DNA of 29,462 nt, from the NCBI GenBank assembly GCA_022779365.1, contig JALFSI010000021.1:1-29462 (forward strand), read 5' to 3'. Position 1 is the first letter of the stretch. Each line of letters starts with the position of its first letter. This DNA is from CAG-170 sp022779365 (lineage in GTDB: Bacteria > Bacillota > Clostridia > Oscillospirales > Oscillospiraceae). The notes under the pieces were generated by a model. The model ran no database searches and was not told the origin of the DNA. It saw only the letters and a list, made by a program, of their open reading frames with translations. Positions 14,700 to 22,939 of the stretch are shown piece by piece. The translations under genes and the position numbers were made by a program.

Positions 14700-15020
14700 C
14701 GCACCCTTGCCTCCCCCTTTGGGGGAGGTGCCCGAGCGCAGCGAAGGACGGAGAGGGTCAGTCATGAAGACCCTCTCAGTCGCCTTCGGCGACAGCTCTC
14801 CCAAAGGGAGAGCCAAGCACCCTCTCAGTCAGCTTCGCTGACAGCTCTCCCGGAGGGAGAGCCAAGGGACTTCTGCAAATCGGCGCTGCCAAAAAAACGG
14901 CGGGCGGGGCAAGCCCCGCCCCTACGTTACGACGAAACGCGTGACAGCTCAGAAATAACGACCTTTCCCCTCATCAGTCGCCTCCGGCGACAGCTTCCCC
15001 CCGAGGGGAAGCCTTTTGGG
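14700..15020. repeat. Repeat cluster between remB and gyrB
   Basis: In order: a hairpin block at 14709-14757 (CCTCCCCCTTTGGGGGAGG plus GAGCGCAGCGAAGGACGGAG); two 49-bp units head to tail at 14771-14819 and 14820-14868 (GTCGCCTTCGGCGAC or GTCAGCTTCGCTGAC with GCTCTCCC...GGGAGAGC); GGCGGGGCAAGCCCCGCC at 14903-14920, shared with 3219-3264; and at 14942-15019 the right half of the long composite repeat (CTCATCAGTCGCCTCCGGCG, then CTTCCCCCCGAGGGGAAGCC). No gene and no clear gyrB promoter were seen; the promoter may lie inside these repeats. Confidence 0.88.
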
Positions 15021-15071
15021 TGCGGCGGAACTGGGCGACTGATCGTATATGCAAGCTGAGAGGAGCTTTTT

Positions 15072-17021
15072 ATGAGCGAACAGATCCAAAACAACGAACA
15101 GGAATATGGCGGCAGTCAGATCCAGGTGCTGGAGGGGCTGGAGGCGGTGCGCAAGCGCCCCGGTATGTATATCGGCTCGACCAGCAGCTCGGGGCTGCAC
15201 CATCTTGTCTATGAGATCGTCGATAACTCTATCGACGAGGCGCTGGCGGGCTACTGCCGGCACGTCCGCGTGACCATCAACGAGGGCAACACCATCACCG
15301 TCGAGGACGACGGGCGCGGCATCCCCGTGGACATTCAACCGCAGACCGGCAAGCCGGCTCTTGAGGTCGTGTTCACGGTGCTGCACGCGGGCGGCAAGTT
15401 CGGCGGCGGGGGCTACAAGGTCTCCGGCGGTCTGCACGGCGTGGGCGCGTCGGTCGTAAACGCGCTGTCGGAGTGGCTGGAGGTCGAGGTCTGCCGCGAC
15501 GGGAAAATCTATCAGATGAAATTCTCGCGCGGCGCAATTACCCAGGAAATGCGCGTGATCGGCACGACCGACAAGCACGGCACGACCGTCACCTTTAAAC
15601 CCGACGGCGAGATGTTCGACACGCTGGAATACGATTACGAAATTCTGCACACGCGGATGCGCGAGCAGGCATTCTTAAACGCGGGGCTGCACATCTGCAT
15701 CGCGGACGAGCGCCGCGAGGCAGAGGAAAAGCCGGAAAAGGAGCGGCGCGACGCGATGTGCTACGAGGGCGGCATCCGCGAGTTCGCGCGCTGGTATAAC
15801 CGCCACAAAACGCCGCTGCACGAGGACGTCATCTATATGTCCGGCAAAAAGGGCGACGACTCCGCCGAGATCGCCGTGCAGTATAACGACTCGTATGCCG
15901 AGACGATCGTCTCGTTTGCAAACGACATCCACACGCCGGAGGGCGGTATGCACGAGGAGGGCTTCAAGCGGGCGCTGACGAACGTGCTCAACAGCTACGG
16001 CGTGCAGAAGGGCATCCTCAAAAATGACGACAAGGTCTCCGGCGACGATGTGCGCGAGGGGCTGACCGCCATTGTGTCCGTCAAGCTCACCGACGCGCAG
16101 TTTGAGGGGCAGACGAAGGCAAAGCTCGGCAACGCCACCATGCGCACGCTCGTCAATTCCATCGTGACCGAGCAGCTCACGATCTATCTGGAGGAGCATC
16201 CCGCCGTGGGCAAGCTCATTCTGGAAAAGGCGATGATGGCGAGCCGCGCGCGCGAGGCGGCGCGCAAGGCAAAGGACGCCATCCGCCGCAAAACGGGTCT
16301 GGAGTCCGGGCAGATGCCCGACAAGCTGCGCGACTGCAACGACCGCGACCCGGCGCTGACTGAGCTCTACATCGTCGAGGGCGACTCCGCAGGCGGCTCG
16401 GCGACGCAGGGGCGCGACTCGCGCTTTCAGGCGATCCTGCCGCTGTGGGGCAAGATGCTGAACGTGGAGAAGGCGCGCGCCGACCGCGTGTACGGCAACG
16501 ACAAGCTCCAGCCCGTCATCACCGCGCTCGGCGCGGGCATCGGCGACGAGTTTAATCTGGAAAAGCTGCGCTATCACAAGATCATCATTATGGCGGATGC
16601 CGACGTGGACGGCAGCCATATCCGCACGCTCCTGCTGACGTTCTTCTTCCGCTTTATGCGGCCGCTCATCGAGCAGGGCTATGTTTACTCCGCCGTGCCG
16701 CCGCTTTATAAGCTCACGCGCGGCAAAACGCAGCGCGTGGCGTACTCCGACCCGGAGCGCGATCAGATTTCTGCCGAGCTGCGCGCCGATAACCCCAACG
16801 CGAAGGTCGATATTTCGCGGTTTAAGGGTCTTGGCGAGATGAACCCGCACGAGCTGTGGGAAACGACGATGGACCCCACCACCCGGACGCTGCGCCGCAT
16901 CACGCTCGACGACGCCGTGGCTGCGGATCAGATCTTCACCGTCCTCATGGGCGAGGCGGTCGAGCCGCGCAAGGAGTTCATCGAGGAAAATGCAAAATAT
17001 GTGGTGAATTTGGATATTTGA
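15072..17021 (+). CDS. gyrB: DNA gyrase subunit B
   Basis: A 649-residue ATPase subunit of gyrase, which introduces negative supercoils. N-terminal GHKL ATPase motifs: LEGLEAVRKRPGMYIGST, EIVDNSIDEALAGYC, EDDGRGIPVD and VSGGLHGVGASVVNALS. TOPRIM motifs: VEGDSAGGSA (the conserved Glu), PLWGKMLNVEKAR and DADVDGSHIRTLLLTFFFR. The C-terminal tail FKGLGEMNPHELWETTMDP is the GyrA-contact region. The ATG at 15072 follows GAGAGGAGC. It is separated from gyrA by 591 bp of repeats instead of being adjacent as in many Firmicutes. Confidence 0.98.
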   Translation: MSEQIQNNEQEYGGSQIQVLEGLEAVRKRPGMYIGSTSSSGLHHLVYEIVDNSIDEALAGYCRHVRVTINEGNTITVEDDGRGIPVDIQPQTGKPALEVVFTVLHAGGKFGGGGYKVSGGLHGVGASVVNALSEWLEVEVCRDGKIYQMKFSRGAITQEMRVIGTTDKHGTTVTFKPDGEMFDTLEYDYEILHTRMREQAFLNAGLHICIADERREAEEKPEKERRDAMCYEGGIREFARWYNRHKTPLHEDVIYMSGKKGDDSAEIAVQYNDSYAETIVSFANDIHTPEGGMHEEGFKRALTNVLNSYGVQKGILKNDDKVSGDDVREGLTAIVSVKLTDAQFEGQTKAKLGNATMRTLVNSIVTEQLTIYLEEHPAVGKLILEKAMMASRAREAARKAKDAIRRKTGLESGQMPDKLRDCNDRDPALTELYIVEGDSAGGSATQGRDSRFQAILPLWGKMLNVEKARADRVYGNDKLQPVITALGAGIGDEFNLEKLRYHKIIIMADADVDGSHIRTLLLTFFFRFMRPLIEQGYVYSAVPPLYKLTRGKTQRVAYSDPERDQISAELRADNPNAKVDISRFKGLGEMNPHELWETTMDPTTRTLRRITLDDAVAADQIFTVLMGEAVEPRKEFIEENAKYVVNLDI

Positions 17022-17030
17022 TAGTTTGCA

Positions 17031-17572
17031 CCGCACCAAAGCCTCCCCTTGGTGACCAAGGGGAGGTGGGTGAGCGAAGCGAACCCGGAAGGGATGAGAA
17101 GGTGTACGTTTTGCCGCACCGCGGGGTGGCGCTCTGCGAACCTGCGACGTTCTGATCCCTTCAGTCAGCTTCGCTGACAGCGTCTCGCTGCGGCTCGGTC
17201 ACGGCGTGGGTCTGACAGCCCACCGGGCTGTCATTCAGTACCACGCCGCCGCTTCGCTACCTTGGTCACCAAGGGAAGCCTTTGAATGGTGTAAACGTGG
17301 CGGCAGCTCAAAAATAAGAACCCTTCCCCTCATCAGTCACCTTCGGTGACAGCTTCCCCCCAGGGGGAAGCCTTGGACTTTCACAAACCCGCCCGTGCAC
17401 TGCGCACCCTTGCCTCCCCCTTTGGGGGAGGTGTCCGAGCGCAGCGAGGACGGAGAGGGTAAGTAAGGAAGACCCTCTCAGTCAGCTTCGCTGACAGCTC
17501 TCCCAGAGGGAGAGCCAAGTACCCTCATCAGTCGCCTGCGGCGACAGCTCTCCCAAAGGGAGAGCCAAGACC
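17031..17572. repeat. Large repeat cluster between gyrB and gyrA
   Basis: It contains CCTCCCCTTGGTGACCAAGG with GGAGG (17041-17066); a nested hairpin at 17202-17248 (arms CGGCGTGG/CCACGCCG enclosing TGACAGCCC/GGGCTGTCA); an inverted copy of the repeat upstream of dnaA (17241-17275); the right half of the long composite repeat (about 17290-17374); a CCTCCCCCTTTGGGGGAGG block (17411-17458); and two 49-bp units in tandem (17473-17521 and 17522-17570). No gene is visible; gyrA transcription must start in or just after these repeats. Confidence 0.88.
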
Positions 17573-17612
17573 CTTACGATTTTAACTCCTGCGTTTGAAA
17601 AGGAGACGTTTT

Positions 17613-20132
17613 ATGGCACACAAGAAAGACTACAAGCCCGAGGACATTTTGTTCCCGGAGCAGGCGATCGTGGAATCGGAGCTGGTGCAGGAGATGAAAA
17701 GCTCCTACATCGACTACGCCATGTCCGTCATTGTCGGCAGAGCCCTGCCCGATGTGCGCGACGGCTTAAAGCCCGTGCACCGGCGCATCCTCTACGCCAT
17801 GTACGAGGATAACCTGACCGCCGACAAGCCGTTTAAAAAATCCGCCACCTGCGTGGGCGACGTGCTGGGTCGGTATCATCCGCACGGCGACGCGTCGGTG
17901 TATGACGCAATGGTGCGCATGGCGCAGGATTTTTCCATGCGCTATCCGCTCGTGGACGGGCACGGCAACTTCGGCTCGGTCGATGGCGACCCCCCGGCGG
18001 CGTACCGCTACACCGAAGCGCGGATGTCGAAGCTCTCGAACGAGATGCTGCGCGACATCGAAAAGGACACCGTCGATTGGGACCCGAACTTTGACGAATC
18101 GAGAAAAGAGCCGCGCGTGCTCCCGGCGCGCTTTCCGAACCTGCTGGTAAACGGCTCGGCGGGCATCGCCGTCGGCATGGCGACGAATATCCCGCCGCAC
18201 AACCTGCGCGAGGTCATCGACGCGTGCGTCTGCATCCTCGATAACCCCGAGGCGGAGCTGGCGGACCTGATGGAATACGTCAAGGGTCCTGATTTCCCGA
18301 CGAAGGGCATCATCATGGGGCGCAGCGGCATCCGCGCGGCGTATGCCACGGGGCGCGGCAAGATCACCGTCCGCGCCCGCGCCGAGTTTGAGGAATACGG
18401 GCAGAACCGCGAGCGGATCATCGTCACGGAGCTTCCCTATCAGGTCAACAAGCGCCAGCTCATCGCCGCTATGGCGGAGCAGGTGCGCGAGAAGCGGCTG
18501 GAGGGCATCTCCGACATCCGCGACGAAACAGACCGCAACGGGATGCGCATCGTCATTGAACTGAAGAAAGACGCGAACCCGCAGGTCGTGCTCAACCGCC
18601 TCTTTGCGCAGACGCAGATGCAGACGACCTTCGGCGTGACGATGCTGGCGCTTGTCAATGACCAGAAGCAGCCGAAGATCCTCTCGCTGCGCCACATTCT
18701 GGACGAATATCTCGCCTATCAGGAGCAGATCATCACCCGCCGGACGCAGTTTGACCTCAAAAAGGCGCTGGAGCGCCAGCACGTTTTGCAGGGTCTGCTC
18801 ATCGCGGAGGAGAACATCGACGAGGTCATCAAGACCATCCGCGAGGCATACGACGACGCGAAGGAGCGCCTGATGGCGCGCTTTGACCTGTCCGAAATTC
18901 AGGCGCAGGTCGTGCTGGATATGCAGCTCAAGCGCCTGCAAGGCTTGGAGCGCGAGAAGCTGCAAAACGAATACGACGAGCTGGAAAAGCGCATCGCATA
19001 TTACCGCGAGCTGCTTTCCAGCGAGGAAATGCTCAAGGGCGTGCTGAAATCGGAACTCATCGCCATCCGCGACAGGTTTGGCGACGAGCGCAAGACCGAA
19101 ATTCAGGACGTCGAGGACGAGCTGGACATCGAGGATCTCATCGAGGAGGAGCAGTGCGTCTTTACGCTCTCGCACGCGGGGTATATCAAGCGCGTCCCGG
19201 CGGCGACGTACCGCGCGCAGCGGCGCGGCGGGCGCGGCGTGACCGGGATGACGACGCGCGAGGAGGACTTTGTGGAGAGCGTGTTCTCCGCCTCCACGCA
19301 CGACTATCTGCTGTTCTTCACGAACCGCGGGCGCGTGCACCGGCGCAAGGGCTATCAGATCCCGGAGGCGGGACGCACCGCGAAGGGCACAAATATCGTC
19401 AACATCCTGCCGCTGGAGGCGGGCGAGCGTGTGACGGCGGGCATCACCGTGCACGATTTTGACGAGGACTATCTGATGCTCGTCACGAAAAACGCGACGG
19501 TCAAGCGTCTGGAGCTGTCGGCGCTGTACACCGCGCGCAAGGCGGGCATCCGCGCGCTGACGATCGCCGAGGACGACGAGCTGATCGCCGTGCTCAAAAC
19601 AAGCGGCGAAAACAACATCATTCTCGCAACGGCGGGCGGCATGGCAATCTGCTTCTGCGAGACCGACGTGCGCGTGATGGGGCGCGACGCGGCGGGCGTG
19701 CGCGGCATGGCGCTCTCAGGCGGCGACTACATCGTCGGCGCGGGCATCGCAGAGCCAGGCAAGGAGCTTTTGACCGTGACGCAGAACGGCTACGGCAAGC
19801 GCACGGCGCTGGAGGAATACCTGCGCGGCGACGACGCGGGCGAAAAGCGCGCGCAGAGCCGCGGCGGCAAGGGTCTTAAAAACTACAATCTCACCGCCAA
19901 GACCGGGCAGGTCGCGGGCGTCGCCATCGTGGACGACGGCGACGACGTGATGCTCATCGAAAACGGCGGCGTGCTCATCCGCATGGCGGCGGCGGACATC
20001 AACACCTACAAGCGCGGCACGCAGGGCGTCATTCTCATGCGCCTCGGCGAGGGAAATCAGGTCATTTCCGTCAGCCGCGTGGATCGCGAGGACGAGGAAG
20101 CCGCAGGCGATACCCCGGAGGAGCCGGCATGA
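17613..20132 (+). CDS. gyrA: DNA gyrase subunit A
   Basis: An 839-residue subunit that cuts and rejoins DNA. N-terminal landmarks are YIDYAMSVIVGRALPDVRDG, KPVHRRILYAMY and HPHGDASVYDAMVRMAQDFS; the catalytic tyrosine is Tyr133 in AAYRYTEARM. The C-terminal domain has the GyrA box QRRGGRG, which separates it from ParC. At the residue matching E. coli Ser83 (the quinolone-contact serine) there is Ala94; Asp98 matches Asp87. The ATG at 17613 follows AAAAGGAGACG; an in-frame TTG at 17595 lies upstream of the ribosome site and is unlikely. The stop overlaps rnhA by 4 bp. Confidence 0.98.
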   Translation: MAHKKDYKPEDILFPEQAIVESELVQEMKSSYIDYAMSVIVGRALPDVRDGLKPVHRRILYAMYEDNLTADKPFKKSATCVGDVLGRYHPHGDASVYDAMVRMAQDFSMRYPLVDGHGNFGSVDGDPPAAYRYTEARMSKLSNEMLRDIEKDTVDWDPNFDESRKEPRVLPARFPNLLVNGSAGIAVGMATNIPPHNLREVIDACVCILDNPEAELADLMEYVKGPDFPTKGIIMGRSGIRAAYATGRGKITVRARAEFEEYGQNRERIIVTELPYQVNKRQLIAAMAEQVREKRLEGISDIRDETDRNGMRIVIELKKDANPQVVLNRLFAQTQMQTTFGVTMLALVNDQKQPKILSLRHILDEYLAYQEQIITRRTQFDLKKALERQHVLQGLLIAEENIDEVIKTIREAYDDAKERLMARFDLSEIQAQVVLDMQLKRLQGLEREKLQNEYDELEKRIAYYRELLSSEEMLKGVLKSELIAIRDRFGDERKTEIQDVEDELDIEDLIEEEQCVFTLSHAGYIKRVPAATYRAQRRGGRGVTGMTTREEDFVESVFSASTHDYLLFFTNRGRVHRRKGYQIPEAGRTAKGTNIVNILPLEAGERVTAGITVHDFDEDYLMLVTKNATVKRLELSALYTARKAGIRALTIAEDDELIAVLKTSGENNIILATAGGMAICFCETDVRVMGRDAAGVRGMALSGGDYIVGAGIAEPGKELLTVTQNGYGKRTALEEYLRGDDAGEKRAQSRGGKGLKNYNLTAKTGQVAGVAIVDDGDDVMLIENGGVLIRMAAADINTYKRGTQGVILMRLGEGNQVISVSRVDREDEEAAGDTPEEPA

Positions 20133-20566
20133 AGACCGTGACCGTCTACACCGACGGCGCGTGCTCCGGCAATCCCGGTCCGGGCGGCTGGGCGGCGATT
20201 TTGGAATACGGCGGCGTGGAGAAAATGATCTCCGGCGGCGAGGCGGTCACCACGAACAACCGCATGGAGCTGACGGCGGTCATTCAGGCGCTGCTGGCGC
20301 TGAAGGAGCCGTGCGTGGTGGAGCTGTATTCCGATTCCAAATACGTCATCGATGCGCTGGAAAAGGGCTGGGCATGGGGCTGGCGCAAGCGCGGCTGGGT
20401 GAAATCCGACAAAAAGCCCGCCCTCAACCCCGACCTCTGGGAGCTGCTGCTGGGGCTGGTCAGCCAGCACGAGCTGCACTACCACTGGGTCAAGGGTCAC
20501 GCCGCAAACGAAAAAAATAACCGCTGCGATCAGCAGGCGGTGCGGGAATGGCAGAAGTTTAAGTAA
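20129..20566 (+). CDS. rnhA: Ribonuclease HI
   Basis: A 145-residue RNase H that removes RNA from RNA-DNA hybrids. The active-site set is complete: Asp9 (YTDGACSGNPGPGGWA), Glu47 (NNRMELTAVIQAL), Asp69 (LYSDSKYVIDAL) and Asp134, with His124 in WVKGHAANEKN. The tryptophan-rich basic protrusion (KGWAWGWRKRGWVKSDKK) is present. The ATG overlaps the gyrA stop (ATGA), so the two are probably translated together. Length is close to E. coli RnhA. Confidence 0.97.
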   Translation: MKTVTVYTDGACSGNPGPGGWAAILEYGGVEKMISGGEAVTTNNRMELTAVIQALLALKEPCVVELYSDSKYVIDALEKGWAWGWRKRGWVKSDKKPALNPDLWELLLGLVSQHELHYHWVKGHAANEKNNRCDQQAVREWQKFK

Positions 20567-20603
20567 AAACCGAGGAGAGGCGAATGCCTCTCCTCGGTTT
20601 TAC
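20566..20603 (+). terminator. Terminator of gyrA-rnhA
   Basis: The stem AAAACCGAGGAGAGGC/GCCTCTCCTCGGTTTT has a GAAT loop and starts at the rnhA stop codon. Its A and T tracts on both sides could make it bidirectional. Confidence 0.92.
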
Positions 20604-20660
20604 ATTGCACCCTTGCCTCTCTCAGAGGGGGAGCCAAGGAACTTCTACAAACCCGACGGC
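20604..20660. repeat. Decayed copy of the intergenic repeat
   Basis: GCACCCTTGCCTCTCTCAGA followed by GGGGGAGCCAAGGAACTTCT and ACAAACC. It keeps the ends of the CCTCCCCC and 49-bp families but has lost the middle, suggesting deletion between neighbouring copies. Confidence 0.65.
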
Positions 20661-20665
20661 GCTCC

Positions 20666-20703
20666 CCAAAAACAAAGCGCCCTCCCAAATGGGAGGGCGC
20701 TTT
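20666..20703 (-). terminator. Terminator of mscL
   Basis: AAAGCGCCCTCCCA (20674-20687) pairs with TGGGAGGGCGCTTT (20690-20703). On the minus strand the stem is followed by GTTTTTGGGG. It starts 5 bp after the mscL stop. Confidence 0.88.
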
Positions 20704-20707
20704 ACGA

Positions 20708-21145
20708 TTACTTTTTCTCCTTCAGCAGATCCCGGATTTCGATGAGCAGCTTTTCTTCATTGCTCGGCTCGGGGGGTGCGGCGGGGGCTTCCTCAGCGGG
20801 CTTTTCAAGCTTCTTTTTGGCGGTATTGAACGCCTTGACGATCAAAAACACCACGAACGCCACCAGAAGGAAGTCGATAACGGTCGAGAGGAACGTACCG
20901 ATGCCCATGACGACCGGCTCGGTCACGACTTCGCCGGCGGCATCAAACGTGCCTGGCTTGAGCGTGATGTTCAGCGCCGACAGATCGACGCCGCCGATCA
21001 GCCAGCCGATGAACGGCATGAACACGTCGCTGACCAGACTCGCGGTGATCTTGCCGAACGCGGTCGCGATGATGACGCCGATCGCCATGTCCAGCACGTT
21101 CCCGCGCGAGATAAATTCCTTAAACTCCGCGAAGAATTTTTTCAT
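20708..21145 (-). CDS. mscL: Large-conductance mechanosensitive channel MscL
   Basis: A 145-residue membrane channel that opens under osmotic downshock. It begins MKKFFAEFKEFISRGNVLDM (the amphipathic N helix), then TM1 AIGVIIATAFGKITASLVSD with VFMPFIGWLIGG, a periplasmic loop, TM2 (FLSTVIDFLLVAFVVFLIV) and a C-terminal charged helix after a Pro/Ala/Glu linker (PAEEAPAAPPEP). The ATG at 21145 has AAAAGGAGAGA upstream; an ATG 30 bp further upstream in the same frame has no ribosome site. It faces gyrA-rnhA tail to tail. Confidence 0.97.
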   Translation of the reverse strand: MKKFFAEFKEFISRGNVLDMAIGVIIATAFGKITASLVSDVFMPFIGWLIGGVDLSALNITLKPGTFDAAGEVVTEPVVMGIGTFLSTVIDFLLVAFVVFLIVKAFNTAKKKLEKPAEEAPAAPPEPSNEEKLLIEIRDLLKEKK

Positions 21146-21178
21146 GGGGTCTCTCCTTTTCTCTTGTCTTTGCACGAT

Positions 21179-21352
21179 CCAAAGCCTTCCCCTTGAGGGG
21201 AAGGTGGCGCGAAGCGCCGGATGAGGAGAAGGACTGTACGTTTTGAGATGCAGCCACGTTTCAGCCCAGAAACGCGATGCAGCTCAAAAACCTTGAGTTT
21301 TCCCCTCATCAGTCACCTTCGGTGACAGCTTCCCCCCGAGGGGAAGCCTTTG
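21179..21352 (+). repeat. Composite palindromic repeat, full-length copy (174 bp)
   Basis: The left end (CCAAAGCCTTCCCCTTGAGG, then GGCGCGAAGCGCC and GGATGAGG) and right end (CCTCATCAGTCACCTTCGGT, then CTTCCCCCCGAGGGGAAGCC and TTTG) are imperfect inverted repeats of each other. Between them lies GAGATGCAGCCACGTTT with a partial inverted match at GAAACGCGATGCAGCTC. The first 54 bp are repeated exactly, in inverted orientation, at 25463-25516. There is no coding capacity. It resembles a MITE or a large REP/BIME-type unit. Confidence 0.85.
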
Positions 21353-21380
21353 ACTTTTGCAAATCCGCCGGTGCGGTGCA

Positions 21381-21600
21381 CGCCCTTGCCTCCCCCTTTG
21401 GGGGAGGTGTCCGAGCGCAGCGAAGGACGGAGAGGGAAACAAGGAAGACCCTCTCAGTCGCCTTCGGCGACAGCTCTCCCAGAGGGAGAGCCAAGTACCC
21501 TCTCAGTCGCCTTCGGCGACAGCTCTCCCAGAGGGAGAGCCAAGTACCCTCTCAGTCGCCTTCGGCGACAGCTCTCCCAAAGGGAGAGCCAAGCGCCTCT
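21381..21600. repeat. Hairpin block plus three tandem 49-bp repeat units
   Basis: A CCTCCCCCTTTGGGGGAGG block at about 21390-21436 is followed by three head-to-tail 49-bp units at 21449-21497, 21498-21546 and 21547-21595. Each has CCCTCTCAGTC, a GTCGCCTTCGGCGAC hairpin and a GCTCTCCC...GGGAGAGC hairpin, and ends in CCAAG. The serS stop is only about 20 bp away, so these units may also act as the 3' end of the parA-serS mRNA. Confidence 0.9.
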
Positions 21601-21613
21601 CGGCGGGCTTTTC

Positions 21614-22939
21614 TCAATGCTTCGGGATCAGCACTTCCTTGTCGCCCATGTACGGCTGGAGACACTTCGGGATGGTGACGCTGCCGTCCGCCTGCAAATG
21701 GTTCTCCAAAAATGCGATGAGCATTCTGGGGGGCGCGACGCAGGTGTTATTGAGGGTGTGGGCAAGATACGTCTTACCGTCCTCGCCGCGGATGCGGATG
21801 TTCAGGCGGCGCGCCTGCGCGTCGCCGAGGTTCGAGCACGAGCAGACCTCAAAATATTTCTGCTGCCGCGGACTCCACGCCTCGATGTCGCACGACTTGA
21901 CCTTGAGGTCGGCAAGGTCGCCGGAGCAGCACTCAAGCTGCCGGACGGGGATCTCAAAATCGCGGAACAGCTCCACGGAGTTGCGCCAGAGCTTGTCGTA
22001 CCAATCCATCGACTCCTCCGGGCGGCAGACGACGATCATCTCCTGCTTTTCAAACTGGTGAATGCGGTACACGCCGCGCTCCTCCAGCCCGTGACTGCCG
22101 ACCTCCTTGCGGAAGCACGGCGAGTACGACGTGAGCGTGAGCGGCATCTGCGCCTCCGGCAAGATCTGGTCGATGAAGCGACCGATCATCGAGTGCTCGG
22201 ACGTGCCGATGAGGTACAGGTCCTCGCCCTCGATCTTGTACATCATGGCGTCCATCTCCGTCTGGCTCATGACGCCCTTGACGACGTCCCCGTGCATCAT
22301 GAACGGCGGGATGACGTAGGTAAAGCCCTTGCGGTCGATCATGAAATCGCGCGCGTAGGCGAGCACCGCCTCGTGCAGGCGCGCAATATCGCCCAGCAGA
22401 TAGTAAAAGCCCATGCCCGCGACGCGTCCGGCGGCGTCCTTGTCGATGCCGTCAAAGCGCGCCATAATATCCACATGGTGCGGCACTTCAAAATCGGGCA
22501 CAAGCGGCTCGCCGAAGCGCTGCACCTCGACATTATGGCTGTCGTCCGGACCGATGGGGACGGACGGGTCGATGATATTCGGGATGGTGTACATGATCTC
22601 GCGGATGCGCGCGTCATTTTCGGCGATCTGCGCGTCCAGCGCGGCGCGGCGCTCGTCGTCGGCTTTGACGGCGGCGTTATTTTTGTCGATCTCCGCCTGG
22701 ATTGCGGCGCGCTCGGTATCATCCGCGCACTTTTTCAGCCGCCCGTAGAGCGGACCGTTTGCCTTGGAGAGCTTGTTGCGCGCTGCCTTCAGGCTTTCGA
22801 CCTCGGCGATGGCGGCGCGGCGCGCCGCGTCCAGCGCGATGACCTCGTCCACCAGCGGGAGCTTTTCATCCTGGAACTTTTTGCGGATGTTTTCACGGAC
22901 AACGTCCGGGTTTTCTCTTAAAAATCGAATGTCGATCAT
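21614..22939 (-). CDS. serS: Seryl-tRNA synthetase
   Basis: A 441-residue class II synthetase that charges tRNA-Ser. The N-terminal long coiled-coil arm (residues about 30-105) binds the tRNA. The catalytic core has motif 2 around PCFRKEVGSHGLEERGVYRI with HQFEKQE, and motif 3 around LNNTCVAPPRMLIAFLENHL ending DGSVTIPKCLQPYMG. Wording such as TSEHSMIGRF and NNTCVAPPR differs from the TSEVPLT and SGLAVGRT of most bacterial SerRS and recalls an archaeal-like branch as I remember it. The start overlaps the end of the preceding membrane protein gene by 4 bp, so it is the last gene of the parA operon. Confidence 0.95.
   Translation of the reverse strand: MIDIRFLRENPDVVRENIRKKFQDEKLPLVDEVIALDAARRAAIAEVESLKAARNKLSKANGPLYGRLKKCADDTERAAIQAEIDKNNAAVKADDERRAALDAQIAENDARIREIMYTIPNIIDPSVPIGPDDSHNVEVQRFGEPLVPDFEVPHHVDIMARFDGIDKDAAGRVAGMGFYYLLGDIARLHEAVLAYARDFMIDRKGFTYVIPPFMMHGDVVKGVMSQTEMDAMMYKIEGEDLYLIGTSEHSMIGRFIDQILPEAQMPLTLTSYSPCFRKEVGSHGLEERGVYRIHQFEKQEMIVVCRPEESMDWYDKLWRNSVELFRDFEIPVRQLECCSGDLADLKVKSCDIEAWSPRQQKYFEVCSCSNLGDAQARRLNIRIRGEDGKTYLAHTLNNTCVAPPRMLIAFLENHLQADGSVTIPKCLQPYMGDKEVLIPKH

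Noticed and set aside
17031..17572. Structured RNA gene or riboswitch in the gyrB-gyrA gap
   Set aside because: The hairpins are all explained by repeat families seen elsewhere in the window, and no known RNA signature (tRNA, 6S, SRP, RNase P) was recognised.
21449..21595. Three regular 49-bp repeats suggesting a CRISPR array
   Set aside because: The repeats touch each other with no unique spacers, each unit holds two internal hairpins, the same unit occurs elsewhere at gene borders, and no cas genes are present.
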